Source: a candidate division WOR-1 bacterium RIFOXYB2_FULL_46_45
Lineage (GTDB): Bacteria > Margulisbacteria > WOR-1 > XYC2-FULL-46-14
NCBI GenBank assembly: GCA_001771585.1
Contig: MEUE01000001.1
Location: 807,984-871,983, forward strand
Length of the DNA stretch: 64,000 nucleotides
Direction: 5' to 3'
Within the stretch, counting starts at the first letter, position 1. Each line of letters starts with the position of its first letter. This document shows positions 34,683-42,297 of this stretch, piece after piece. The translations under genes were made by a program, and so were the position numbers. The notes under the pieces are model-generated. The model worked only from the letters and a program-made list of their open reading frames with translations, was not told the origin of the DNA and did not search any database.

Positions 34683-35334
34683 ATTCTTTCCACTCTCCGG
34701 AAGCGAGGTTTAAAAGCTTAACTTCTCCGATTCTTACCCTTTTTAAGTTGATAACTTCGTTGTCAACCGCCTCCAGCATCCTTCTGATCTGACGGTTCAT
34801 CCCTTCGTGGATAGTGATTAAAATTCTGCGCGGGGAAAGGGTTTTTATTTTCGCCGGCGAAGTTTTTTTACCCAATATCACAACTCCTCTCCTCAATCTC
34901 TCAATTTCCGCCAAAGATAACGGCCGAGCAATATCGACAAGATACTCTTTCTCATGCTCATAGCGGGGGTGCATCATTTGATTGGCGTATTCTCCGTCGT
35001 TGGTTAGGATCAGCAGTCCCGAACTGTCTTTGTCCAACCGCCCCACCGGAAAGATCCTTTCTTTTGTTTTCACCAGATCAAAAATTGTTTTGTTTTTTTT
35101 GGCCGCCGTAGTTTCATATCCTTTGGGCTTGTTAAGCATGATGTAAACTTTTTTTTCCGAAAGCTTAATTGCCTTTCCCAAAACCCAAACCTTGTCCTTT
35201 TCAGGATCAATCTTTGTCCCCAATTCCCTTATCGTTCTACCGTTAACCTCAACCTTGCTGTTAACGATTAATTCCTCGGCACGGCGGCGGGAAGCGATTC
35301 CGCAGTCGGCAATGTATTTCTGCAGACGGATCAT
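34654..35334 (-). CDS. RsuA/RluB-family pseudouridine synthase
   Basis: Converts a uridine of ribosomal RNA to pseudouridine. A 226-residue protein: S4 RNA-binding domain at 1-60 (RLQKYIADCGIASRRRAEEL), then the catalytic Asp motif in FPVGRLDKDSSGLLILTNDG near 100, and RQIRRMLEAV near 190. RluB (23S) is the likelier specificity, but RsuA or RluE are possible. The ATG overlaps the ribD stop as ATGA. The 3' end overlaps the convergent small exported gene. Confidence 0.92.
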   Translation of the reverse strand: MIRLQKYIADCGIASRRRAEELIVNSKVEVNGRTIRELGTKIDPEKDKVWVLGKAIKLSEKKVYIMLNKPKGYETTAAKKNKTIFDLVKTKERIFPVGRLDKDSSGLLILTNDGEYANQMMHPRYEHEKEYLVDIARPLSLAEIERLRRGVVILGKKTSPAKIKTLSPRRILITIHEGMNRQIRRMLEAVDNEVINLKRVRIGEVKLLNLASGEWKEFIPTTALRR

Positions 35335-36344
35335 AAGTAGCCTTCAACCAAAATATCCGCCCCGATCTTTTGAAACGACCAGTGCTTGATCGGAAGGGCG
35401 TTTCTCATTTTTTTTATCCCGTCCCCCTCAACCGGAGTGATCGCCTTCTCTCCGCCGGCAATTTTTGGGGCGATAAAAAAAATAACTTTGTCGACAATTT
35501 TTTCTTCTATCGCCGAAGCGTTCAGCTTCCCTCCCCCCTCAAGTAAAATCGATGTGATTTTTGCCTTTCCCAGCTTCTTCATCAGTTTTTTGAGGCCCCC
35601 TTTCGCCGGAGAACAAACCAGCGCCTTTTCCGGCTCAAAAGAGAGGATTTTACTTTTGGGAGAAAGTTCATGTTTTGGATCGACGACTATTTTCAGCGGG
35701 TTTCTGCCCCTAACGTGGCGAACAGTCAAAGCCGGGTCATCTTTTTTGACCGTTCCGATTCCAACCATCACCGCGTCGTTTTCCACCCTCAAACGATGGG
35801 CATATTTTTGCGCCTCTTTTCCGCTGACCCAAAAACTGTCTCCGGTCCCGGTCGCGATTTTACCGTCAAGCGTCATGGCGGTTTTTAATGTGACAAAAGG
35901 AATCCCTGTCGTAATATATTTTACGAACACTTCGTTTAATTTCCGCGCTTCGTCCCCAAGCAGTCCGACTTCAACTTTAATCCCGGCCTTTTTTAATTCC
36001 CCAATCCCCCGCCCCGACACCTTCGGGTTGGGATCAACCATGGCAATAACCACTTTTTTTATCCCCGCATTGATGATCGCTTCGGAGCAGGGAGGATTAT
36101 TTTTCGTTTCAAAAAAACAGCACGGTTCTAAGTTAACATAGAGAGTTGCCCCTTTGGCTTTTCCCCCCGCTTTTTCAATCGCCCAGGCCTCGGCATGGGG
36201 AGTTTTTGGTTCGCTATGGTAGCCCTCGCTTATGATTTTTCCGTTTTTTACGATTACCGCCCCGACCATCGGATCGGGAGAAGTTTTTCCTTTTTGGGAA
36301 GCGGCAAGCGTCAGCGCGCGCCGCATAAAGTCATTCGATTTCAC
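35331..36344 (-). CDS. ribD: riboflavin deaminase/reductase
   Basis: Two steps of riboflavin synthesis in one chain. The deaminase half has the zinc site in TPHAEAWAIE and LEPCCFFETKNNPPCSEAII. The reductase half (about 140-335) has PFVTLKTAMTLDGKIATGTG and ILLEGGGKLNASAI. The start is uncertain: GTG 36344 (VKSNDFMRRAL) matches usual N-termini, while ATG 36326 (MRRALTLAA) is also possible. It overlaps the PASTA gene at its 5' end. No other rib genes are in the window. Confidence 0.92.
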   Translation of the reverse strand: MKSNDFMRRALTLAASQKGKTSPDPMVGAVIVKNGKIISEGYHSEPKTPHAEAWAIEKAGGKAKGATLYVNLEPCCFFETKNNPPCSEAIINAGIKKVVIAMVDPNPKVSGRGIGELKKAGIKVEVGLLGDEARKLNEVFVKYITTGIPFVTLKTAMTLDGKIATGTGDSFWVSGKEAQKYAHRLRVENDAVMVGIGTVKKDDPALTVRHVRGRNPLKIVVDPKHELSPKSKILSFEPEKALVCSPAKGGLKKLMKKLGKAKITSILLEGGGKLNASAIEEKIVDKVIFFIAPKIAGGEKAITPVEGDGIKKMRNALPIKHWSFQKIGADILVEGYL

Positions 36345-36747
36345 TGTCAAAGGCCTCTTCGGTCGTTTCAACTTGGGGCAGGCGTTCGCCTAAAGTAAGA
36401 AAAACGGTCCGTCCCGCTTTTACGATGCGCCCTCCCTCCGGACGCTGGTTGGTAATGACCTCGGTCGCCCCGGCCTGAGATTCTATCTGAAGATTAAGGT
36501 CCATGGTGGAAATAATCTCTTCGGCTTCCGCCAGGCTTTTCCCCGTCAGATTGGGAACCATAATTTCCGGGAGGGGATTAAAGTAAATCGAAACAAAGTA
36601 GCTTAAAAGCACCGGGGAAACGATCAGGATCAGGATTAAGGCCGTCAGCCGTCCGGCGGAGCGCACCTGCATCCTGTAAATCAACGCCGCGATCACAATC
36701 GAAACCAGCGCGACAAAAACAAAATAATATCCCAGCCAGCTTGTCAT
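36331..36747 (-). CDS. membrane protein with a single PASTA domain
   Basis: A 138-residue protein. Two membrane helices occupy about 8-30 and 34-57. The extracytoplasmic part is one PASTA repeat (IMVPNLTGKSLAEAEEIIST, then GRIVKAGRTVFLTLG), the module that binds peptidoglycan fragments on Ser/Thr kinases and PBPs. It follows the kinase-like gene by only eight bases, so a kinase and its PASTA sensor appear as two separate chains. The short acidic C-terminus overlaps ribD. Confidence 0.83.
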   Translation of the reverse strand: MTSWLGYYFVFVALVSIVIAALIYRMQVRSAGRLTALILILIVSPVLLSYFVSIYFNPLPEIMVPNLTGKSLAEAEEIISTMDLNLQIESQAGATEVITNQRPEGGRIVKAGRTVFLTLGERLPQVETTEEAFDSEIE

Positions 36748-36754
36748 TTTTTTG

Positions 36755-37699
36755 TTAAAACCTCATGGTTGAAAAGAGGGCATAAGCAATCCCCGCAATT
36801 ATCGCGAGTAAAACCACAAATAAAAGCTGGAAACTGCGGCTTCGCTCCGCCTTCACCACTTTCATCTGGGCGACCTCCGGCTGTTCCTCATCCTCAAGTT
36901 CGATGCGGGGAACTTCAAACCGGCTCTTCTTTTCCGCCACCAGCTTTTTTTTGAGCGCCTCGTCAATCTCGTCCAAAGAATTGAAACGCAGGAGCGGATC
37001 TTCTTCCAGCACTTTGTATAAGATATCGTTGATATACTTGGGAACCTCCTTGATCACCTTAAAACGGCGCGCCGTTTGACGGTACGGCTCTCCCGAAAGC
37101 ATTTCGTAAAAAACCGCCCCCAGCATAAAAAGATCGGACCTGAAATCGGCCGCCATGCCCAGCGCCTCTTCCGGAGAAAGATAAGGTTGTCCCGACAAGA
37201 CATCCTGTGCTTTTTGCGGGAGAGAATCTTTAATCTCCCCCTGTATGACAAAGTCGGTGACCTTGACCTGCCCTTTTTGGTTTATAAAAATATTGGCCGG
37301 TTTGAGCCCGGCGTGAATGATCCCGCGGCGAGCCGCCTCCGTTAGCGCCGCGATCACGCTTGATATGAGAGAGACGGAATAAGAAACATCAAGCCGTCCT
37401 TTCAAGGCGAGCAGTTCTTTTAAGTTTTGTCCCGCCACGTATTCGCGGACATAATAAAACCCCTGCCAGCCGTAATCGCCGTCATAGAGGCGGGCGATGT
37501 TGGGATGCGTAATTGACGCGAATTCGCGGACCTTCTCTTTCATGCTCTGGATAAGGGTGGAATTCAAAGCCGCCCGTTTGTAAATTTTTATGATCAGTGG
37601 AGTATCGTTTGCGAGAAAGGTCCCCTTGTAAGTTAAGCTATAGGGACTCTCCCCGATTTGTTTGCCGATCCGGTAACGGCTTTTTAAGAAGCGTTCCAT
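36755..37699 (-). CDS. Ser/Thr pseudokinase with C-terminal membrane anchor
   Basis: A 314-residue protein with a protein-kinase fold and a C-terminal helix (LLFVVLLAIIAGIAYALF). The ATP lysine survives (IIKIYK near 38), as do the SPE-type segment YLSPEEA and DFRSDLFMLGAVFYEML. The catalytic loop reads HAGLKPANIF instead of HRDLKPxN, so the catalytic Asp is Gly; DFG is DFV; and the glycine-rich loop is GESPYSLTY. Phosphotransfer is therefore unlikely and a scaffold or sensor role is more probable, with the adjoining PASTA protein. Start ATG 37699; a TATAAT box ends nine bases upstream. Confidence 0.85.
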   Translation of the reverse strand: MERFLKSRYRIGKQIGESPYSLTYKGTFLANDTPLIIKIYKRAALNSTLIQSMKEKVREFASITHPNIARLYDGDYGWQGFYYVREYVAGQNLKELLALKGRLDVSYSVSLISSVIAALTEAARRGIIHAGLKPANIFINQKGQVKVTDFVIQGEIKDSLPQKAQDVLSGQPYLSPEEALGMAADFRSDLFMLGAVFYEMLSGEPYRQTARRFKVIKEVPKYINDILYKVLEEDPLLRFNSLDEIDEALKKKLVAEKKSRFEVPRIELEDEEQPEVAQMKVVKAERSRSFQLLFVVLLAIIAGIAYALFSTMRF

Positions 37700-37714
37700 G
37701 TAGTGAAAATTATA
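37700..37714 (-). promoter_or_regulatory. short-leader promoter of the pseudokinase gene
   Basis: Minus-strand TGC-TATAAT (hexamer 37714-37709) ends nine bases before ATG 37699. Confidence 0.6.
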
Positions 37715-37720
37715 GCACGG

Positions 37721-37783
37721 TTCAGAATATCGGAGAATCAGATTATCGGAACCCGGTTTGCCCGCCTGCGGCAGGCGGCAAAA
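37721..37783. repeat. degenerate repeat and GC hairpin before the KilA-N gene
   Basis: Drifting units (AGAATATCGG, AGAATCAGATTATCGG) are followed by a hairpin with arms CCGCCTG and CAGGCGG around CGG, closed by TTTGC and GCAAA. The right arm runs into copy C of the shared upstream element. Confidence 0.65.
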
Positions 37784-37791
37784 TTGCTGGG
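37774..37791 (+). repeat. shared upstream element, copy C (before the KilA-N gene)
   Basis: GGCGGCAAAATTGCTGGG, identical to the 18-base core of copies A and B and pointing to its gene. The KilA-N ATG follows 26 bases later, with AGGAGGGG between. Confidence 0.85.
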
Positions 37792-37817
37792 GATAGCAAT
37801 AACAGGAGGGGAAAAGC

Positions 37818-38642
37818 ATGAGTAATCAAAAAATCAATGTAAAAGGAACCGAAATAGCTATTTTTAATCGGAAGGAGGAAGACTATATATCTCTTACAGA
37901 TATTGCGAGATACAAAGATTCGGAAAGAAGTGATTATGTCCTTCAAAACTGGATAAGAAACCGTAGTACCATTGAGTTTTTGGGGTTGTGGGAGAAAATT
38001 AATAACCCAAACTTTAAACCCATCGAATTCGATGGGTTTAAAAACGAATCTGGAACCAACAGTTTCTCTCTTACTCCCAAAAAATGGATTGCGGCAACAA
38101 GCGCCATTGGATTAATTTCCAAACCGGGTCGCTTTGGCGGTGGCACTTATGCCCATAAAGATATCGCTTTTGAGTTCGCTTCCTGGATCTCGGCGGAGTT
38201 TAAGCTCTATCTCATCAAGGAATTCCAGCGGCTTAAAGAAGAAGAAAATAAGCGGCTTGCCGTCGGTTGGGATACCAGGCGAATGCTGACAAAAATAAAT
38301 TATCGCATCCACACGGATGCCGTCAAAGAACATCTTGTCCCAAAAGAAATCTCAAAACCATTATCAAACATCATCTTTGCAAATGAAGCCGATCTGCTCA
38401 ACAAAGCATTATTTGGAGTAACCGCCAAGGAATGGCAGGAGAAAAACCCGGGCCTTGAAGGAAATATTCGTGACTATGCCGATGTAACTCAGTTAGTTTG
38501 TCTGGCTAATTTAGAGGTTTTGAATGCCGAGTTTATTCGTCAAGGCCTGCTACAGATGGAAAGATTGGTAAGACTCAATCAAATTGCCATTATTCAAATG
38601 AAATCATTAACCGCTAATAATTCTATCAGAAAGTTGGGTTAA
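37818..38642 (+). CDS. KilA-N-domain protein
   Basis: A 274-residue protein. Residues about 5-110 are the KilA-N DNA-binding-type domain common in phages and mobile genes: ISLTDIARYKDSERSDYVLQ, NWIRNRSTIEFLGLWE, then GRFGGGTYAHKDIAFEFASW. The C-terminal half is helical (EWQEKNPGLEGNIRDYADVT) and resembles the tail found on stand-alone bacterial KilA-N proteins. AGGAGGGG precedes the ATG. It is inserted between the pseudokinase and rnf operons. Function is unknown; phage-derived or defence-related roles are possible. Confidence 0.9.
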   Translation: MSNQKINVKGTEIAIFNRKEEDYISLTDIARYKDSERSDYVLQNWIRNRSTIEFLGLWEKINNPNFKPIEFDGFKNESGTNSFSLTPKKWIAATSAIGLISKPGRFGGGTYAHKDIAFEFASWISAEFKLYLIKEFQRLKEEENKRLAVGWDTRRMLTKINYRIHTDAVKEHLVPKEISKPLSNIIFANEADLLNKALFGVTAKEWQEKNPGLEGNIRDYADVTQLVCLANLEVLNAEFIRQGLLQMERLVRLNQIAIIQMKSLTANNSIRKLG

Positions 38643-38647
38643 GGGTC

Positions 38648-39436
38648 TTAGTTTTCCACTATACACTTGGTAGGGCACTTTTGAATGGCGGCAGAACAGT
38701 CAACGCCGGTTTTGGAATAATCAATCGCGGCCAGATTGTCGCTGACCGCAAAAACCTCGGGAACCGCTTTGGCGCAAATTCCGCAGGCAATACAGCCGAC
38801 CGGACAATTCTTGCGGGTTTGCGCTCCGGTGTCGCGGGAAGAACAGGCAATTACAACTTTGAAATCGTGCGGGCGCAGTGAAATAATCCCGCGCGGACAG
38901 GCGGTCACGCACTTGCCGCAGGCGGTGCATTTTTTAAGATCAATAACCGGCAGACCGTTTTCCATCTTAATGGCGTCAAACGGACAGACACACAAACAAT
39001 CGCCGTAACCTAGGCACCCGTATAAACAGGCCAAGCCGCCACCGCTTATTAAATTTGCCGCGGCGCAGGTCTTGACCCCGTCATATTTCGCTTTTTTAAT
39101 TCTACGATTTTCATTCGCGCCACAGCGAACTGCCGCGATTTTTTTTATGACCGTTTGATTGGCCTGCCCCATCAGGACCGATAATTTGCAGGCTACGTCC
39201 TGCCCGCCAACAGTACAGCCAGTACTCTCCTTTTCACCCGCAATTAGTTTGGAGGCAAAATCGTGGCAACCGGCCGCCCCGCAGGCACCGCAATTGGCGC
39301 CGGGGAGGATCTTCATTATCTCCGCGATCCGCGGATCTTCTTCCACCCTAAAATAATCGGACGCCAGGGCCAAAAGTGCGGCAAAAACAAAGCCCATCAA
39401 CCCTAAAACTATTACAGCGGTTAAAAGTGTTTCCAT
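38648..39436 (-). CDS. rnfB: Rnf electron transport complex subunit B
   Basis: Iron-sulfur subunit of the ion-pumping ferredoxin:NAD oxidoreductase. A 262-residue protein: N-terminal membrane helix, a [4Fe-4S] motif GANCGACGAAGCHDFASKLI, then ferredoxin-type clusters (CLYGCLGYGDCLCVCPFDAI, CTACGKCVTACPRGI) and an extra C-terminal cysteine set (NCPVGCIACGICAKAVPEVF). It takes electrons from ferredoxin. Last gene of the rnfD-G-E-A-B run. Confidence 0.95.
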   Translation of the reverse strand: METLLTAVIVLGLMGFVFAALLALASDYFRVEEDPRIAEIMKILPGANCGACGAAGCHDFASKLIAGEKESTGCTVGGQDVACKLSVLMGQANQTVIKKIAAVRCGANENRRIKKAKYDGVKTCAAANLISGGGLACLYGCLGYGDCLCVCPFDAIKMENGLPVIDLKKCTACGKCVTACPRGIISLRPHDFKVVIACSSRDTGAQTRKNCPVGCIACGICAKAVPEVFAVSDNLAAIDYSKTGVDCSAAIQKCPTKCIVEN

Positions 39437-39439
39437 AAT

Positions 39440-40027
39440 TTATAATCCAAACATTCCAGTAAACCCCAAAAAAGCGAGCGACATCAGCGCCGCGGTGACA
39501 AAGGCAATCGGATAGCCCTGAAACCATTTTGGGATCGGGGCCAGCGCCATCCGCTCGCGGATATAGGCAAAAAGAATGATCGCCAGCGAATAGCCGGCTG
39601 AAACACCGACCGAATAGGCCATCGAGGCGATAAAACTATAGCGATAATCAATCGCCAGGAAGGCAACCGCCAAAATCGCGCAGTTGGTGGTGATCAGCGG
39701 GAGATAAATTCCCATGGAGCGGTAGAGATTGGGGATCATCTTCTTTAAATAAATCTCTTCAAGCTGAACCAGCGCCGCGATTACCAAAATAAAAGAGGCA
39801 GTCCGTAAAAACTCCAATTGAAAAGGGACCAAAACAAAATTATAAAGCCCCCAAGAAATTGCCGAGGAGATAGTCATGACAAAGATCACCGCCGAGCTCA
39901 TCCCAATCGAATTTTCTATGCCGGTTGAAACCCCAAAAAAAGAGCAAAGAGCCAAAAAACGAATCAAGAGAATATTGTTGATCAACAAAGCGGAAAAGAA
40001 AATACCGAAAAGTTCGAGTCCGCTCAT
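39440..40027 (-). CDS. rnfA: Rnf complex subunit A
   Basis: A 195-residue integral membrane subunit with six helices: FGIFFSALLINNILLIRFLA and LYRSMGIYLPLITTNCAILA are typical of RnfA/NqrE. Together with RnfE it forms the membrane pair that holds an iron-sulfur centre and the ion path. It starts within the rnfE stop (overlap of four bases) and is followed by rnfB three bases later. Confidence 0.95.
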   Translation of the reverse strand: MSGLELFGIFFSALLINNILLIRFLALCSFFGVSTGIENSIGMSSAVIFVMTISSAISWGLYNFVLVPFQLEFLRTASFILVIAALVQLEEIYLKKMIPNLYRSMGIYLPLITTNCAILAVAFLAIDYRYSFIASMAYSVGVSAGYSLAIILFAYIRERMALAPIPKWFQGYPIAFVTAALMSLAFLGFTGMFGL

Positions 40028-40614
40028 AAAACTTTATTCTCCATTTTATTTAAAGCCGCCATCAAAATACCGATGGTAATAAAGGCGCCGGGAGGAAGGA
40101 TCATGATCGTCGCGGCATAGGCCTGGCTAAAAAGCTGAAAGCCAAAAACCGAGCCGGCACCCAAAAGTTCCCGAATCACTCCGATCGAAACCAAGGCCAG
40201 GGCAAAGCCGAGACTCATCCCGATCCCATCCATCACCGAACTTAAGACCGGGTTTTTATAGGCAAACGCCTCCGCTCTTCCCAAAATGATGCAGTTTACA
40301 ACTATCAGCGGAACAAAGACCCCCAGCGAAGCGGAGAGCGCAGGGAAATAGGCTTTCATAATATAATCGCTGATTGTGACAAAAGTTGAAATGATTATGA
40401 TAAAAATCGGGATGCGAATTTCATCCGGAATAACTTTGCGCAAAAGTGAAACAACCAAGTTTGATAAGATCAAAACAAAAGCTACCGCAAAGCTCATCCC
40501 CAGCGCGTTTACCGCGTTGTTGGAGACCGCCAGGACCGGACACAAGCCGATCATCAATCTTAAAACCGGGTTTTCCGCGATGATTCCCCTGTTAAGTTCT
40601 TTAAGCAGGCTCAT
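40024..40614 (-). CDS. rnfE: Rnf complex subunit E
   Basis: A 196-residue membrane subunit homologous to RnfA. LKELNRGIIAENPVLRLMIG, GLCPVLAVSNNAVNALGMS and LGVFVPLIVVNCIILGRAEA are the family signatures. It overlaps rnfG and rnfA by four bases each. Confidence 0.95.
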   Translation of the reverse strand: MSLLKELNRGIIAENPVLRLMIGLCPVLAVSNNAVNALGMSFAVAFVLILSNLVVSLLRKVIPDEIRIPIFIIIISTFVTISDYIMKAYFPALSASLGVFVPLIVVNCIILGRAEAFAYKNPVLSSVMDGIGMSLGFALALVSIGVIRELLGAGSVFGFQLFSQAYAATIMILPPGAFITIGILMAALNKMENKVL

Positions 40615-41117
40615 GGTTTTATTTTCTCCAAGGCCTCTTTCACTCCGCGGCAGACCGCGCGGGAAGAGATCGTCGCTCCGGTGATCGCTTGAATGTCTTT
40701 TTTCGGTTCGATCGGGTCGGAGATTTTTTTCTCTACAAATTGCCTCAAAAATTCCGGTTTGATAACATTGGCTCCCAAACCGGCGGTCTCGGTCTGCTCC
40801 AAAATTTTAATTTTGATTATTTTTCCTTCAACGGAGACTCCCGCCAATATCGCGATTTTCCCGGAATAGCCGCGAGGGGCGACCGAAACGGCATAACCGG
40901 CCAAGCGCTCGCCATCCATTCCTCGATAAATTGACTCGGCCTCCATTGTAAAGGCAGACGCTTGGGGAAGAACTTCTTTTAAAGAGGTTTCAAACTTTAT
41001 TCTGGCTTGTTCGGCAATGATCCCTTTCGTAAAAACATAGACCCAGGCCAGCAACCCGGCCGAAACCAAACAGAATAAAGCTAAAACCAGCCCCATTACA
41101 ATTATTTTTTTTGCCAC
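40611..41117 (-). CDS. rnfG: Rnf complex subunit G
   Basis: A 168-residue subunit with one N-terminal helix and a periplasmic FMN domain. Covalent FMN should attach to a threonine in the motif ITGATISSRAV near residue 145, which matches the S/T-G-A-T consensus. GYSGKIAILAGVSVEGKIIK and TETAGLGANV are also conserved. It overlaps rnfD by 16 bases. Confidence 0.94.
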   Translation of the reverse strand: MAKKIIVMGLVLALFCLVSAGLLAWVYVFTKGIIAEQARIKFETSLKEVLPQASAFTMEAESIYRGMDGERLAGYAVSVAPRGYSGKIAILAGVSVEGKIIKIKILEQTETAGLGANVIKPEFLRQFVEKKISDPIEPKKDIQAITGATISSRAVCRGVKEALEKIKP

Positions 41118-42031
41118 AATTTTTTCTCCCCAAAAAAGCGCGGACGCGCGTAACGGTCAATAATTGGAACCAGCATGTTCATGATTAAAATCGAATAGTT
41201 GACCCCCTCCGGAAAACCGCCAAAGAAACGGATTAGTACCGTCAATATTCCGCAGCCAACCCCGAAAATAAACCGCCCTTTTTCCGAAATCGGAGTCGTC
41301 ACATAATCGGTTGCCATGAAAAAGGCACCGAAGAGAAGCCCTCCCGCCAGGATTTGGAAGAGCGGATCCTTTCCAAGTAAAAAGGAGAATAAAGCGACCG
41401 TTCCGATATAAGCGGTCGGCGCCGGCCAGCTGATTACTTTTTTCCAGAATAAAATCCCCGCTCCGATCAAGATCATCAGAGCCGAAGTTTCCCCGAGCGA
41501 ACCGCCGCGGGCACCGATAAACATTTCCCAATAGCCGGGGACCGCTTCCCCGATTTTGGCAAGATAAAGCGGCGTCGGAGTGGTGATGGCATCGAAGGGC
41601 TTAACCCAGGCGGTCATTGCCACCGGCCAGGAGGCAAGGAGCATCGCGCGGGCGGCCAAGGCCGGATTAAAAATGTTGAAACCGAGTCCGCCAAAGAATC
41701 CTTTTACTATAATAACCGCGAAGACCGCTCCAATCGCTCCCATCCATAGAGGAAAATGCGGGGGGATGACCAGGGCCAGGAGCATTCCGGTAATTACCGC
41801 CGAGCCGTCGGAGACGGTGACCGGTTGTTTGCCGAGGCGCTGAAAAACGGCCTCTGCGGCGACTGAAACCAGGGACAAAAAGACCACCATGACCAGAGCG
41901 TGGATCCCAAAAAAATAAACCGAAGCGGCGGTTGGAAAAAGGAGCGCCACAACCACCCACCACATTAAATCTTTTGATGATCCGGGTTCCCTTACGTGAG
42001 GGCCGGAAGATACGGTCAGTAAATTTTCCAT
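41102..42031 (-). CDS. rnfD: Rnf complex subunit D
   Basis: A 309-residue polytopic subunit that carries covalent FMN. Recognised by LAARAMLLASWPVAMTAWVK, DAITTPTPLYLAKIGE (FMN region, slightly different from the usual DAxSGATPL), GGSLGETSALMILIGAGI and EGVNYSILIMNMLVPIIDRY. It is the first gene of the operon: no rnfC precedes it, although rnfC normally does. A TAGAAT box lies about 15 bases before the ATG. RnfC must be elsewhere or be replaced. Confidence 0.94.
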   Translation of the reverse strand: MENLLTVSSGPHVREPGSSKDLMWWVVVALLFPTAASVYFFGIHALVMVVFLSLVSVAAEAVFQRLGKQPVTVSDGSAVITGMLLALVIPPHFPLWMGAIGAVFAVIIVKGFFGGLGFNIFNPALAARAMLLASWPVAMTAWVKPFDAITTPTPLYLAKIGEAVPGYWEMFIGARGGSLGETSALMILIGAGILFWKKVISWPAPTAYIGTVALFSFLLGKDPLFQILAGGLLFGAFFMATDYVTTPISEKGRFIFGVGCGILTVLIRFFGGFPEGVNYSILIMNMLVPIIDRYARPRFFGEKKLWQKK

Positions 42032-42061
42032 GTTGGCAACTTTACTATTCTAGCATATTGG

Positions 42062-42186
42062 CGGGAGAAGAAAATCAGATTATCCGTGAATCAGGGCGAG
42101 AGAATCAGAATATTAGAGCATCAGATTATCTGGTTTTCCGATGTTCTGGTATTCTAGCTCTGATAAACTGATTTTCTGGTATTCCT
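42062..42186. repeat. degenerate repeats upstream of rnfD
   Basis: Drifting units AATCAGATTATC, AGAATCAGAATATTAG and their complements (GATTTTCTGGTATTC) form an imperfect palindrome. No gene is seen here. Confidence 0.6.
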
Positions 42187-42189
42187 CAA

Positions 42190-42222
42190 AATATGTACGC
42201 CCACGTAATATTATCCGCCGCG
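42190..42222 (+). pseudogene. orphan copy of the priA 5' end
   Basis: ATG at 42193 opens with M-Y-A-H-V-I-L-S-A-A, exactly the first ten residues of PriA at 45259. The bases before it (AAAAT versus ACAAT) also nearly match. Six codons differ by synonymous changes only (CAC/CAT, GTA/GTG, ATA/ATT, TCC/TCT, GCC/GCT, GCG/GCA). After the tenth codon the two diverge at once. It marks the old priA start on the far side of the inserted gene pair. Confidence 0.8.
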
Positions 42223-42263
42223 AAATTTTTCCAAAACTTTTCCTAAAAACTTTTACGTATAGC

Positions 42264-42297
42264 TGAAATTTTTAAGAAAAATCGACGATATACATAT
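42264..42297 (+). promoter_or_regulatory. sigma-28-like promoter of the 42.3 kb gene
   Basis: TGAAATTTTT (42264-42273), 13 bases, GATA (42287-42290). The ATG follows seven bases after GATA, so this message is also nearly leaderless. Confidence 0.78.

Noticed and set aside
36755-37699. Active Ser/Thr protein kinase
   Set aside because: HRD is HAG and DFG is DFV, so the catalytic and metal-binding residues are missing despite the kinase fold.
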